Source: an uncultured Bacteroidales bacterium
Lineage (GTDB): Bacteria; Bacteroidota; Bacteroidia; Bacteroidales; Muribaculaceae
DNA length: 6,187 nt
NCBI GenBank assembly: GCA_900552315.1
Contig: URZM01000129.1
Span: 1 to 6,187 of the forward strand
Direction: 5' to 3'
Under the pieces are notes generated by a model. The model made no database searches. It had not been told where the DNA came from and saw nothing but the letters and a program-made list of their open reading frames with translations. A program made the translations under genes and the position numbers. This document shows positions 1 through 6,129 of this stretch, one piece after another (within the stretch, counting starts at the first letter, position 1; every line of letters begins with the position of its first letter).

Positions 1-338
1 TCCTGGCTATGGATATGTACATAAGGCTCTTCGAGGGGGTGCCGCTGCATATCACGTTGGTCCCGGTAACAGACAAGGCCGGTTCCAAGTTGCTGGGGCG
101 ACTGAAGGCTCTCCTTGAATATTTGAGACGCAATTATCCGCAATGCACATTCGATAGTTTTGTGGCGGAGACGCCTGTGTTCAGGGAACAGCTCGTGCCC
201 TGGGCGGCCGGTCATGACGTGCAGCTGCTCGTTGTGCCAAACAAGAAGAAGAACATATTCGCACGCCTCTTCAATCCGGGTATGGCCCATCGTGTTGTCT
301 TCGAGAGCGACACGCCTATGCTTGCCCTTCCGGTTTGA
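1..338 (+). CDS. UspA-family universal stress protein, C-terminal part (5' truncated by window edge)
   Basis: The frame is open from base 3 to the TGA at 336-338, giving about 111 residues; the ATG at base 9 is probably internal, because the fold appears to start upstream. The visible part reads as the last half of a UspA (Rossmann-like) domain: a beta strand (LHITLVPV), a helix (residues around LLGRLKALLEYLRR), a strand with FDSFVAET, a helix, the strand VQLLVVP, a basic loop NKKKNIFARLF and a final strand TPMLALPV. The VVP-basic loop-LF...TPMLALP pattern is typical of Bacteroidetes UspA proteins, often two tandem domains in about 270-280 residues. The glycine-rich ATP-binding signature of classical UspA (GxxG plus a downstream G-S/T) is not visible, so nucleotide binding is doubtful. 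Role inferred: a cytoplasmic stress or signalling protein. Family call moderately secure; function unknown. Confidence 0.6.
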   Translation, partial: LAMDMYIRLFEGVPLHITLVPVTDKAGSKLLGRLKALLEYLRRNYPQCTFDSFVAETPVFREQLVPWAAGHDVQLLVVPNKKKNIFARLFNPGMAHRVVFESDTPMLALPV

Positions 339-436
339 TGGGATAGTGCTACGCTTGTCCTTCCGCTCGCAGCCCATTTACATCGGACATTTATTGTATT
401 AAACAACATATACCTTAAGAACCAGTTAATTAGCTT
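339..436. other. Intergenic spacer upstream of mutS2, no clear promoter
   Basis: This is a 98-base spacer whose right half is AT-rich. I looked for the Bacteroidetes promoter pattern and found only a weak partial -7 match (TACCTTAA at 411-418) with no TTTG at the proper distance. There is no Shine-Dalgarno sequence before the mutS2 start and no hairpin with a T-run after the UspA stop. Whether mutS2 has its own promoter here or is read from upstream cannot be decided. Confidence 0.4.
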
Positions 437-2896
437 ATGATATATCCGGCCAATTTTGAGAGCAAAATCGGCTTTGATACCGTCAGGCAACTTTTGCATG
501 ACTATTGTTTAAGCCCGTTGGGGCAGTCAAGGTGTGCGGCGATGTCTTTCTCGGACGATTTCGAGACGGTGCGGCGTCAACTCACGCAGACCTCGGAGAT
601 GCTTTCGCTGATTGTGCGCGGGACTGAAATGCCGGTAGACCATATTTATGATGTCACCGACCGGCTGAAGGGCATACAGGCCGAAGGCAGTTTCCTTGCC
701 CCGACGGAGCTGTATCGCCTCCGTATGTCGCTTGATACAATAGACCGTGTGCGAGGCTTTTTTGCCAAGACTGACGAAGAAGGCTCGCTCTTGGCTCCTT
801 CGCTTGCAGTACTGTTTGCGGATCTGGCTGTGTTCCCGCTTGTCGTCTCTGCTGTGGACAAGGTGGTGAACAGGTTCGGGGAGATTTCAGACAATGCTTC
901 TCCTGCCTTGTATGATGTGCGTCGCAAGATCGCGGCATCGTCGGCATCCTTGTCCTCCATAATGCAGAGAGTTGTGAGCCGTGGCGTGTCTGATGGCTTG
1001 CTGGACAAGGATGCCGCCCCTTCGGTGCGTGACGGCAGGCTCGTGATACCGGTCAGCGCTGCCATGAAGCGTCGCATACCCGGTATCGTGCATGACGAGA
1101 GCGCCACAGGAAAGACAGCATATATCGAGCCTGCCGAGGTGGTCGAGGCCTCCAACCGTTTGCGTGAATTGAGGGAGGAGGAGAAGCGCGAGGTACACCG
1201 CATACTGGTGGAGGTGACGGATATGGTCCGTCCTCATGTGCCGCTTATGCTTAAGAGTTATGCTTTGCTCGGGGCATATGATTTCATACGTGCCAAGGCG
1301 CTGTTCGCCAAGGAGTTTGACGCCAATATGCCAGTGCTTGAGAAGAGGCCGGAACTTGACTGGTATGGAGCGGTGCATCCGGTGCTGGCCATGTCGCTCA
1401 GGGCTCAGGGCAGGGTGGTGGTGCCTCTCGCCCTCAGGCTTGACTCGAAGGACAGGATTCTCGTTATCTCCGGCCCCAACGCCGGAGGCAAGTCCGTATG
1501 CCTGAAGACTGCCGGAATAGTGCAATATATGCTGCAATGTGGCCTCTTGCCTACCATGCACGCCAACTCCCATGCCTGTGTTTTCTCAAATATCCTTATA
1601 GATATAGGCGATGAGCAGTCCATAGAGAATGACTTGAGCACGTACAGCTCTCATCTTAAGAACATGAAAGTGTTCATGCAGCGTGCCACGCCCCGCACCT
1701 TTATACTTGTGGACGAGATGGGCACAGGTACCGAGCCGCAGATTGGCGGTGCTCTCGCCCAGGCCATCCTCAGCCAGCTCAACACTGACAAGGTCATGGG
1801 CATCGTCACCACCCACTACCAGAATCTCAAGACTTTCGCTGACAACGAGCCGGGATTTGTGAACGGAGCCATGCTCTATGACCGTCAGCACATGCAGCCT
1901 CTGTTCAAACTCTCCATTGGCAATCCGGGCAGCTCTTTCGCGTTGGAGATAGCCAACAAAATCGGTTTGCCTCGCCAGGTGATCGACGATGCCCGGGAGA
2001 TTGTGGGGTCTGATTATGTCAACATGGACAAGTATCTGCTCGATATTGCGAGGGACAGGCGATACTGGGCCAACAAGCGGCAGTCGATAAAGGAGAAGGA
2101 GTCTAAACTCGACGCGCTGACGGAACGTCTGCAGCGACAGGGCGACGAGCTTAAGGAGAAGAAGCGCGTCATAATGGAGGACGCTCGCCGTCAGGCTGCC
2201 GACTTGCTGGCCGATTCTAACGCGCGCCTAGAGCGTACCATTTTGGAGATACGCACGGCCCAGGCCGAGAAGGAGCGGACAAAGCAGGTGCGGCGTGAGC
2301 TGGAGGAATACAAGAAGGAGCTTGCCGCACCGCAAAAGCATGATGTGGAAATAGCGGAGCTGCCCAGGCTTCCCCGACAGAAGAGACCGAGCCAGACACC
2401 ACCCAAGGCTGTCCCCGCACAACAGCAAAAACCGATAGGGGTAGGGGATTATGTGAGGATGTCCAAAGACGGGATGGCCGGGTGTGTCTTGTCCATTTCC
2501 GGCAAGGACGCCGAGGTGGCTTTCGGGGCCATGCGCACACGTGTGGCGCTCTCGAAACTCACCCGTGCGGTCAAGCCGGCACAGACTGCCGCCGTTCAGA
2601 ACGCCTCTATATCTCGCTCCACCACGGATGACAGCCGCAAACGTCAGCTCGGATTCAAGCAGGAGATAGACCTTCGCGGCATGAGGGCGGACGAGGCGTT
2701 GCAGGTGGTGGCATATTTCCTCGATGATGCCGTACAGTTCAACATCTCGAGGGTGCGTATCCTCCACGGCACCGGCACCGGGGCGTTGCGTATGGCTGTA
2801 AGGCGCTACCTCCAGACGCATCCTGAGGTCAAGTCATTCCACGATGAGGATGTCCGTTTCGGGGGAGCCGGGATTACCGTAGTCAACCTCGCGTGA
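437..2896 (+). CDS. mutS2: MutS2: MutS-family ATPase with C-terminal Smr nuclease domain
   Basis: The product has 819 residues, normal for Bacteroidetes MutS2. An in-frame TAG at 431-433 lies just before the ATG, so this is the first possible start. Domain order: a MutS2-type N-terminal core and lever region (about 1-320), lacking the mismatch-recognition domain of MutS; an ABC-type ATPase with Walker A GPNAGGKS at 346-353, the DLSTYSSHL region at 399-407, Walker B ILVDE ending D426-E427 followed by MGTGTEP, and H-loop H460 in TTHYQN; a charged coiled coil (about 530-640); a proline-rich linker; a small beta domain (about 668-712, starting GVGDYV); and the Smr domain with DLRG at 745-748, HGTGTG at 777-782 and GGAGITVV near the end. 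Known roles of the family are suppression of homologous recombination and, in Bacillus subtilis, rescue of collided ribosomes; which applies here is unknown. ATPase motifs are intact. The Smr HGxGTG motif carries Thr where Lys is common. Confidence 0.96.
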   Translation: MIYPANFESKIGFDTVRQLLHDYCLSPLGQSRCAAMSFSDDFETVRRQLTQTSEMLSLIVRGTEMPVDHIYDVTDRLKGIQAEGSFLAPTELYRLRMSLDTIDRVRGFFAKTDEEGSLLAPSLAVLFADLAVFPLVVSAVDKVVNRFGEISDNASPALYDVRRKIAASSASLSSIMQRVVSRGVSDGLLDKDAAPSVRDGRLVIPVSAAMKRRIPGIVHDESATGKTAYIEPAEVVEASNRLRELREEEKREVHRILVEVTDMVRPHVPLMLKSYALLGAYDFIRAKALFAKEFDANMPVLEKRPELDWYGAVHPVLAMSLRAQGRVVVPLALRLDSKDRILVISGPNAGGKSVCLKTAGIVQYMLQCGLLPTMHANSHACVFSNILIDIGDEQSIENDLSTYSSHLKNMKVFMQRATPRTFILVDEMGTGTEPQIGGALAQAILSQLNTDKVMGIVTTHYQNLKTFADNEPGFVNGAMLYDRQHMQPLFKLSIGNPGSSFALEIANKIGLPRQVIDDAREIVGSDYVNMDKYLLDIARDRRYWANKRQSIKEKESKLDALTERLQRQGDELKEKKRVIMEDARRQAADLLADSNARLERTILEIRTAQAEKERTKQVRRELEEYKKELAAPQKHDVEIAELPRLPRQKRPSQTPPKAVPAQQQKPIGVGDYVRMSKDGMAGCVLSISGKDAEVAFGAMRTRVALSKLTRAVKPAQTAAVQNASISRSTTDDSRKRQLGFKQEIDLRGMRADEALQVVAYFLDDAVQFNISRVRILHGTGTGALRMAVRRYLQTHPEVKSFHDEDVRFGGAGITVVNLA

Positions 2897-2924
2897 CCTT
2901 TAAGAGTAAACATACTCTCTAAGG
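2897..2924 (+). other. Hairpin immediately after the mutS2 stop codon
   Basis: AGAGTA (2903-2908) pairs perfectly with TACTCT (2913-2918) around the four-base loop AACA, and CCTT (2897-2900) can pair with AAGG (2921-2924) across a small internal bulge. The stem begins at the base after the stop codon. No T-run follows it, so it is not a textbook intrinsic terminator; it may protect the mutS2 3' end or help termination together with the larger hairpin downstream. Confidence 0.45.
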
Positions 2925-3355
2925 AGAAAAGACAGTCAAAGCGGACTAACCTGCAAGCAGGCTCGTCCGCTTTGACATTTGGCCCGGCATTGTCAGATTC
3001 CCTCCGAACCGATATTAACAACTCGTGGCTTCAGGTGATTAGCCACATACAACTAATTCATAAACAGGAGGTTTCACGTCAGCTCAACACTGTCTGCTCG
3101 ATGAAACGCTCAATCAGATGTTTGAAAAACGTAAACATAGTAGAGTGCTTTTGCGGTTCGGCTCGGGAGTGATATTCGTTCTTGGCCATGCGGGTGATTT
3201 AGAGTGGACAAGGTTACGGTAATCTACCCGGTTCCGAACCATGGGTTAAACATTTGCTATCTAATGCCGGACCTCTGTCCGAGACATATGGGCTGCTGGT
3301 GTTGCCCTTGACTATATGTTGTAAAACATAGTTTCAAAACACAATGTTCATTTTC
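2922..3355 (-). ncRNA. Putative unrecognised structured noncoding RNA, about 430 nt
   Basis: A consensus promoter facing left (3362-3392) and the nested hairpin terminator (2935-2976) bracket a - strand unit of about 430 bases. Inside it, bases 3263-3273 can pair with 2981-2991 as an 11-base-pair helix whose one non-Watson-Crick position is G-U on the - strand but C-A on the + strand, so the structure fits - strand RNA. Four further bases pair after a three-base bulge (3259-3262 with 2995-2998). Local hairpins occur at 3311-3332, 3290-3307, 3268-3281, 3230-3240, 3218-3228 and 3025-3046. I found no RNase P signature (GAGGAAAGTCC), no tmRNA ends, no SRP core and no riboswitch I recognise. A 36-codon ORF (3079-3189) lies within it, so a leader plus small mRNA, or a dual-function RNA, is an alternative. 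The unit is convergent with mutS2. Boundaries are inferred from promoter and terminator; function unknown. Confidence 0.5.
2935..2976. terminator. Nested hairpin, likely shared terminator between mutS2 and a convergent - strand RNA
   Basis: GTCAAAGCGGAC (2935-2946) and GTCCGCTTTGAC (2965-2976) form a perfect 12-base-pair stem. The 18-base loop holds its own inverted repeat, CCTGC-AA-GCAGG (2950-2961), so the element folds as a stem with a second stem on top. On the + strand it is followed only by ATTTGG. On the - strand it is followed by TGTCTTTTCTCC, a better although imperfect T-rich tail. It therefore looks stronger as a terminator of leftward transcription, and may also stop mutS2 reading. 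Confidence 0.6.
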
Positions 3356-3361
3356 GGACTG

Positions 3362-3392
3362 CAAAATTACAAACATTTTCCGACCCGGCAAA
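3362..3392 (-). promoter_or_regulatory. Consensus Bacteroidetes promoter facing left (toward mutS2)
   Basis: Read on the - strand, TTTG (complement of 3389-3392) is followed after exactly 19 bases by TAATTTTG (complement of 3362-3369). This matches the Bacteroidetes primary-sigma consensus, TTTG at -33 and TAnnTTTG at -7, at every defined position. Transcription should start near 3353-3357 and run to lower coordinates. No annotated protein gene lies in that direction, which is the main argument for a noncoding RNA there. Confidence 0.75.
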
Positions 3393-3584
3393 TCTTGGGG
3401 ACGGTAAATTTTCTATGGGAGCGCGGGTTTATGCTCTGTGGTTTGCAGTTTGCTTGTGGTTTGTCTTTTGCTCCTGTCTGAGGCATGTTTTTATTGTTCG
3501 GCTACACTCAGATGGCGATATAAATATAGCTTATGCCTGTTTGTACTTAAAAACAAGGCTTTCGTACTTTTTACTTGGATTCGC
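3393..3584. other. Spacer between the two divergent promoters, T-rich, no gene supported
   Basis: This stretch separates the leftward and rightward promoters. It contains two copies of TGTGGTTTG 18 bases apart (3437-3445 and 3455-3463) and several TTTG tetramers, but no TAnnTTTG at the right distance. An open frame of 76 codons crosses it (3415-3645), but it runs into the downstream promoter and has a low-complexity aromatic and cysteine-rich composition, so I do not call it a gene. Regulator sites for either promoter could lie here. Confidence 0.35.
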
Positions 3585-3615
3585 TTTGTCGCGTGAGGTT
3601 AATGTACTAATTTTG
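3585..3615 (+). promoter_or_regulatory. Consensus Bacteroidetes promoter of the SGNH-MBOAT operon
   Basis: TTTG (3585-3588), a 19-base gap and TAATTTTG (3608-3615) match the Bacteroidetes -33/-7 consensus perfectly. The -7 octamer and the spacing are identical to those of the leftward promoter at 3362-3392. Transcription should start near 3620-3625, leaving a leader of about 50-55 bases before the ATG at 3676. A hairpin, CTCGC (3618-3622) with GCGAG (3628-3632), sits at or near the 5' end of that transcript. Confidence 0.75.
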
Positions 3616-3675
3616 TACTCGCTTTTCGCGAGGTCAGGGCCGTGAGTCATGCCTCGCTTTAATTAGTAAATAGAT

Positions 3676-4482
3676 ATGAAATCAAAATATTCCGGCTTGT
3701 GGTTGCTGTTGGCGATTTCGTTGCTGATAATCACCATAGTGGCTTTCATGGACGATTTCGAACTGTTCGGTCTGAGGGTCAAGAAGGCTCCCATTGCCGA
3801 GAACCTTACCGGGCAATACAAGACCACGGAGGAAATACAGCAGGAGGAGCGGCAGGTCATGATGGAGGCCGAGCAGAAGAGCAAGCCTCAGCACAACGAG
3901 GTGGACACGATGCCCCAGGTTTTCCTGATATTCGGCGATTCCATGACCCAGAACATAGCATTGCGTCTGGCGGCGTACGCGCGGCAGAACGGACATGAGG
4001 TGCATACCGTGAACTGGGACAGCTCTGGCACCAAAATCTGGTCCAAGACTGACACTCTCACGCATTTCATAGGCAAGTATCATCCCACCTATATATTTGT
4101 GTCTCTCGGAGGCAATGAGTCGGGCTACGGCAAGCCGGACGTGCTGGTGCCTAATGTGCGGACGATTCTCTCCAAGATAGGTGATATACCTTTTGTATGG
4201 ATCGGCCCCCCTTCCCTCAAGAATGGCGAGTCTGACAAATACAGCGACATGCTCGGGGCCACGTTGCCGGCCGGCACGTTCTTCCGTTCCGACGGGTTGG
4301 AGCTGGAGCGCCGAGGAGACAAGATTCATCCCACGGTCGCCGCCGCCGCCTACCAGGTGGACTCACTCGCCCGCTGGATAAGGACATCGGCGCATCCTAT
4401 ACGCATGGAGTTCCCCGCTGATTCTGTGGCCAAGACCAAAATAAAAGACACAAATATCGTTTACCTCAAGCCCATGCACTGA
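3676..4482 (+). CDS. Membrane-anchored periplasmic SGNH/GDSL hydrolase-like protein, partner of an MBOAT acyltransferase
   Basis: The product has 268 residues. An in-frame TAA at 3667-3669 makes the ATG at 3676 the first start available; no Shine-Dalgarno is seen, as is usual in this phylum. The N-terminus has a short basic stretch and one membrane segment (about 7-24) without a clear cleavage site, suggesting an inner-membrane anchor. A charged Glu/Gln-rich linker (about 48-72) leads to the SGNH domain: block I FGDSMTQN with nucleophile S89, a block III-like GGNE at 145-148 (N147 as oxyanion residue; Glu where Asp is usual) and block V DKIH with D215 and H218 completing the triad. SGNH proteins beside MBOAT genes (AlgJ/AlgX, PatB and DltD-like systems) transfer or remove acyl groups on envelope polymers. 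Substrate and direction (transferase or esterase) are not visible. It lies 23 bases before the MBOAT gene under the promoter at 3585-3615. Confidence 0.85.
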   Translation: MKSKYSGLWLLLAISLLIITIVAFMDDFELFGLRVKKAPIAENLTGQYKTTEEIQQEERQVMMEAEQKSKPQHNEVDTMPQVFLIFGDSMTQNIALRLAAYARQNGHEVHTVNWDSSGTKIWSKTDTLTHFIGKYHPTYIFVSLGGNESGYGKPDVLVPNVRTILSKIGDIPFVWIGPPSLKNGESDKYSDMLGATLPAGTFFRSDGLELERRGDKIHPTVAAAAYQVDSLARWIRTSAHPIRMEFPADSVAKTKIKDTNIVYLKPMH

Positions 4483-4505
4483 CGGGCTATTCCGATTCAC
4501 AAGAT

Positions 4506-5990
4506 ATGATAGACCAGCTTATCACAGCTTTCACGAACATCGGCAAGATGCTCCTCTATGACAAGGGAGCGCCGATGATATTCTCCAGCGGATTGTTCTG
4601 GCTTCTGTTCCTGTTCTTCATCCCGGTGTATGCCGCCCTGAAGAGCAACCGCACGCGGATGGTGATATTCGTCTCTGCCTTCAGCCTCTATTTCTACTAC
4701 AAGTCGAGCGGCATCTTCTTCCTGCTGCTGATCGGCACCTCCTTTGTGGACTGGGTGATATCCAGGCTTATACACCGTACCGACACGAAGTGGAAACGCA
4801 AGGCGCTGATGATCGTTTCCATCTGCCTGTCCCTCTCAATCCTGTCTTATTTCAAATACATCAATTTCTTCGGAGAGATATGGAACCAGATAGTGGTGAA
4901 CAACTACCAGCCCATGGACATAATCCTGCCTGTGGGCATATCCTTCTACACATTCCAGTCCATATCTTATGTTGTCGATGTCTACAAGCGCCGCATAGCT
5001 CCCACAGACCATTGGCTTCATTATTTCTTTTTCCTCTCCTTCTTCCCGGCTCTCGTGGCGGGTCCTATCGTCAGGGCAGACTGTTTCATTCCCCAGATAG
5101 AGAGGAACAGGCAGGCGACGGGTGTTGACATCTGGGGCGGCCTTTGGCTCATAATAGTAGGTATAGTCAAGAAGGCGATCATCGCGGACTACATAGCCCA
5201 ATACAATGACGGGGTTTTCCAATACCCCGGCGCGGAGGGCTTTCTCGGGCTGCAGTCACTGATGGGTGTGCTCGGGTACACGATGCAGATATATTGCGAT
5301 TTTTCCGGCTACTCGGACATGGCCATAGGCATAGCCCTTATCATGGGATTCAGGCTCGGGGTGAATTTCAATTTTCCCTACAAGAGCCGCAACGTGTCCG
5401 ATTTCTGGCGCCGTTGGCACATATCCCTCTCCACGTGGCTGCGTGATTATGTCTACATACCGTTGGGAGGCAACCGGAAAGGGAAGGTCCGCACCTATGT
5501 CAACAATTTCCTGACCATGCTTATTGGCGGCTTGTGGCACGGGGCGGCATGGAAATTCATTTATTGGGGAGCCATGCATGGGGTAGGGCTCATAATACAT
5601 AAGCTCTGCCAGCCTTGGCTCAAGAAGGTGCCGGACAACTATTTGACCAAAGCGTTCTTCTGGACCATCACATTCTGTTTCATAGCGGCCTCCATGACTC
5701 TGTTCCGTGCCAACTCGGTGGGAGACGCACTCATTATTTTGAAAAGCATATTCATCAATTTCCGCATCTCGCATCTGCCGCAGTTCTTTGAGGCGCAGCC
5801 GGTGTGGTGCGTCATGATGGGTGTACTTATAGTGTGTCATGCCATACCTGCTGCTTGGGCAGACAAGTGCAAGTTCACATTTATACGCTCTCCCTGGATA
5901 GTGAAATTCCTTGTATTCCTTATGGTGGTGCAATTCGTCATCATATATATGAGCGCCGAGGTAGCCCCATTCATTTATTTCCAGTTCTAA
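4506..5990 (+). CDS. MBOAT-family membrane-bound O-acyltransferase (AlgI/PatA/DltB-like)
   Basis: The product has 494 residues, typical for the AlgI group, with roughly 11-12 hydrophobic membrane segments. Family landmarks appear in order: LPVGISFYTFQ at 141-151, FFPALVAGPIVRA at 179-191, YCDFSGYSDMAIG at 263-275, NFPYKSRNVSDFWRRWHISLS at 289-309 with H305, the LRDYVYIPLGGN region at 312-323, GGLWHG at 341-346 with the presumed catalytic H345, and a C-terminus FIYFQF common among bacterial AlgI-like MBOATs. The family passes an acyl group, usually acetyl, from a cytoplasmic donor across the inner membrane for attachment to an extracytoplasmic polymer such as alginate, cellulose, peptidoglycan or teichoic acid. 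No polymer synthesis genes are visible, so the target is unknown. Its spacing of 23 bases after the SGNH gene and the single downstream terminator indicate co-transcription. Family very secure; substrate not determined. Confidence 0.94.
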   Translation: MIDQLITAFTNIGKMLLYDKGAPMIFSSGLFWLLFLFFIPVYAALKSNRTRMVIFVSAFSLYFYYKSSGIFFLLLIGTSFVDWVISRLIHRTDTKWKRKALMIVSICLSLSILSYFKYINFFGEIWNQIVVNNYQPMDIILPVGISFYTFQSISYVVDVYKRRIAPTDHWLHYFFFLSFFPALVAGPIVRADCFIPQIERNRQATGVDIWGGLWLIIVGIVKKAIIADYIAQYNDGVFQYPGAEGFLGLQSLMGVLGYTMQIYCDFSGYSDMAIGIALIMGFRLGVNFNFPYKSRNVSDFWRRWHISLSTWLRDYVYIPLGGNRKGKVRTYVNNFLTMLIGGLWHGAAWKFIYWGAMHGVGLIIHKLCQPWLKKVPDNYLTKAFFWTITFCFIAASMTLFRANSVGDALIILKSIFINFRISHLPQFFEAQPVWCVMMGVLIVCHAIPAAWADKCKFTFIRSPWIVKFLVFLMVVQFVIIYMSAEVAPFIYFQF

Positions 5991-6022
5991 GGCGAGTTTA
6001 GAGTAGAAAAACAATATGCTTG

Positions 6023-6055
6023 CGCGGGTCTCGATGTTGTCGTGGCCCGCGTTTT
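6023..6055 (+). terminator. Intrinsic terminator of the SGNH-MBOAT operon
   Basis: CGCGGGTC (6023-6030) pairs with GGCCCGCG (6044-6051) as an 8-base-pair GC-rich stem with one T-G wobble. Inside the loop CGA (6032-6034) and TCG (6040-6042) can extend it. TTTT follows at 6052-6055. It lies about 30 bases after the MBOAT stop codon, as expected for a rho-independent terminator; the T-run is short. Confidence 0.7.
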
Positions 6056-6129
6056 ATATGTCTTTCGGAGCGCGGAAGAGTGTCTATGGGCAGGCGGGGC
6101 ATATGTTTACAAAAAATCATCCTCAAAAA

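Noticed and set aside
390..418. Possible promoter of mutS2 (TACCTTAA as -7 box)
   Set aside because: Only part of the -7 consensus matches and there is no TTTG at about 19 bases upstream.
887..1573. Long - strand ORF of 228 codons inside mutS2
   Set aside because: It lies opposite the well-supported MutS2 ATPase coding frame and has no recognisable domains; it is a shadow of the GC-rich coding sequence.
2972..3172. 66-codon + strand ORF starting in the mutS2 terminator region
   Set aside because: It begins inside the nested hairpin, lies opposite the putative - strand RNA, has no promoter of its own and resembles no family I know.
2922..3355. RNase P RNA, tmRNA or SRP RNA as the identity of the - strand transcript
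   Set aside because: The invariant cores are absent: no GAGGAAAGTCC for RNase P, no tRNA-like ends or alanine-rich tag ending in LAA for tmRNA, no GGAAGGAAGCAG-like core for SRP RNA.
2922..3355. Retron-type RNA, suggested by the long-range pairing near both ends
   Set aside because: No reverse transcriptase gene lies on either side within the window.
3437..3463. Direct repeat TGTGGTTTG, two copies
   Set aside because: Two short copies in a T-rich spacer are not enough to claim a regulatory or mobile element.
3415..3645. 76-codon + strand ORF, rich in Phe, Leu, Cys and Trp
   Set aside because: It runs through the consensus promoter at 3585-3615 and the expected start of the next transcript, has no recognisable family and has the composition expected from a T-rich spacer.
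5256..6014. 252-codon - strand ORF opposite the MBOAT gene
   Set aside because: The + strand encodes an intact MBOAT protein with all family motifs; the - strand product is His- and Tyr-rich with no known family, and crosses no promoter.
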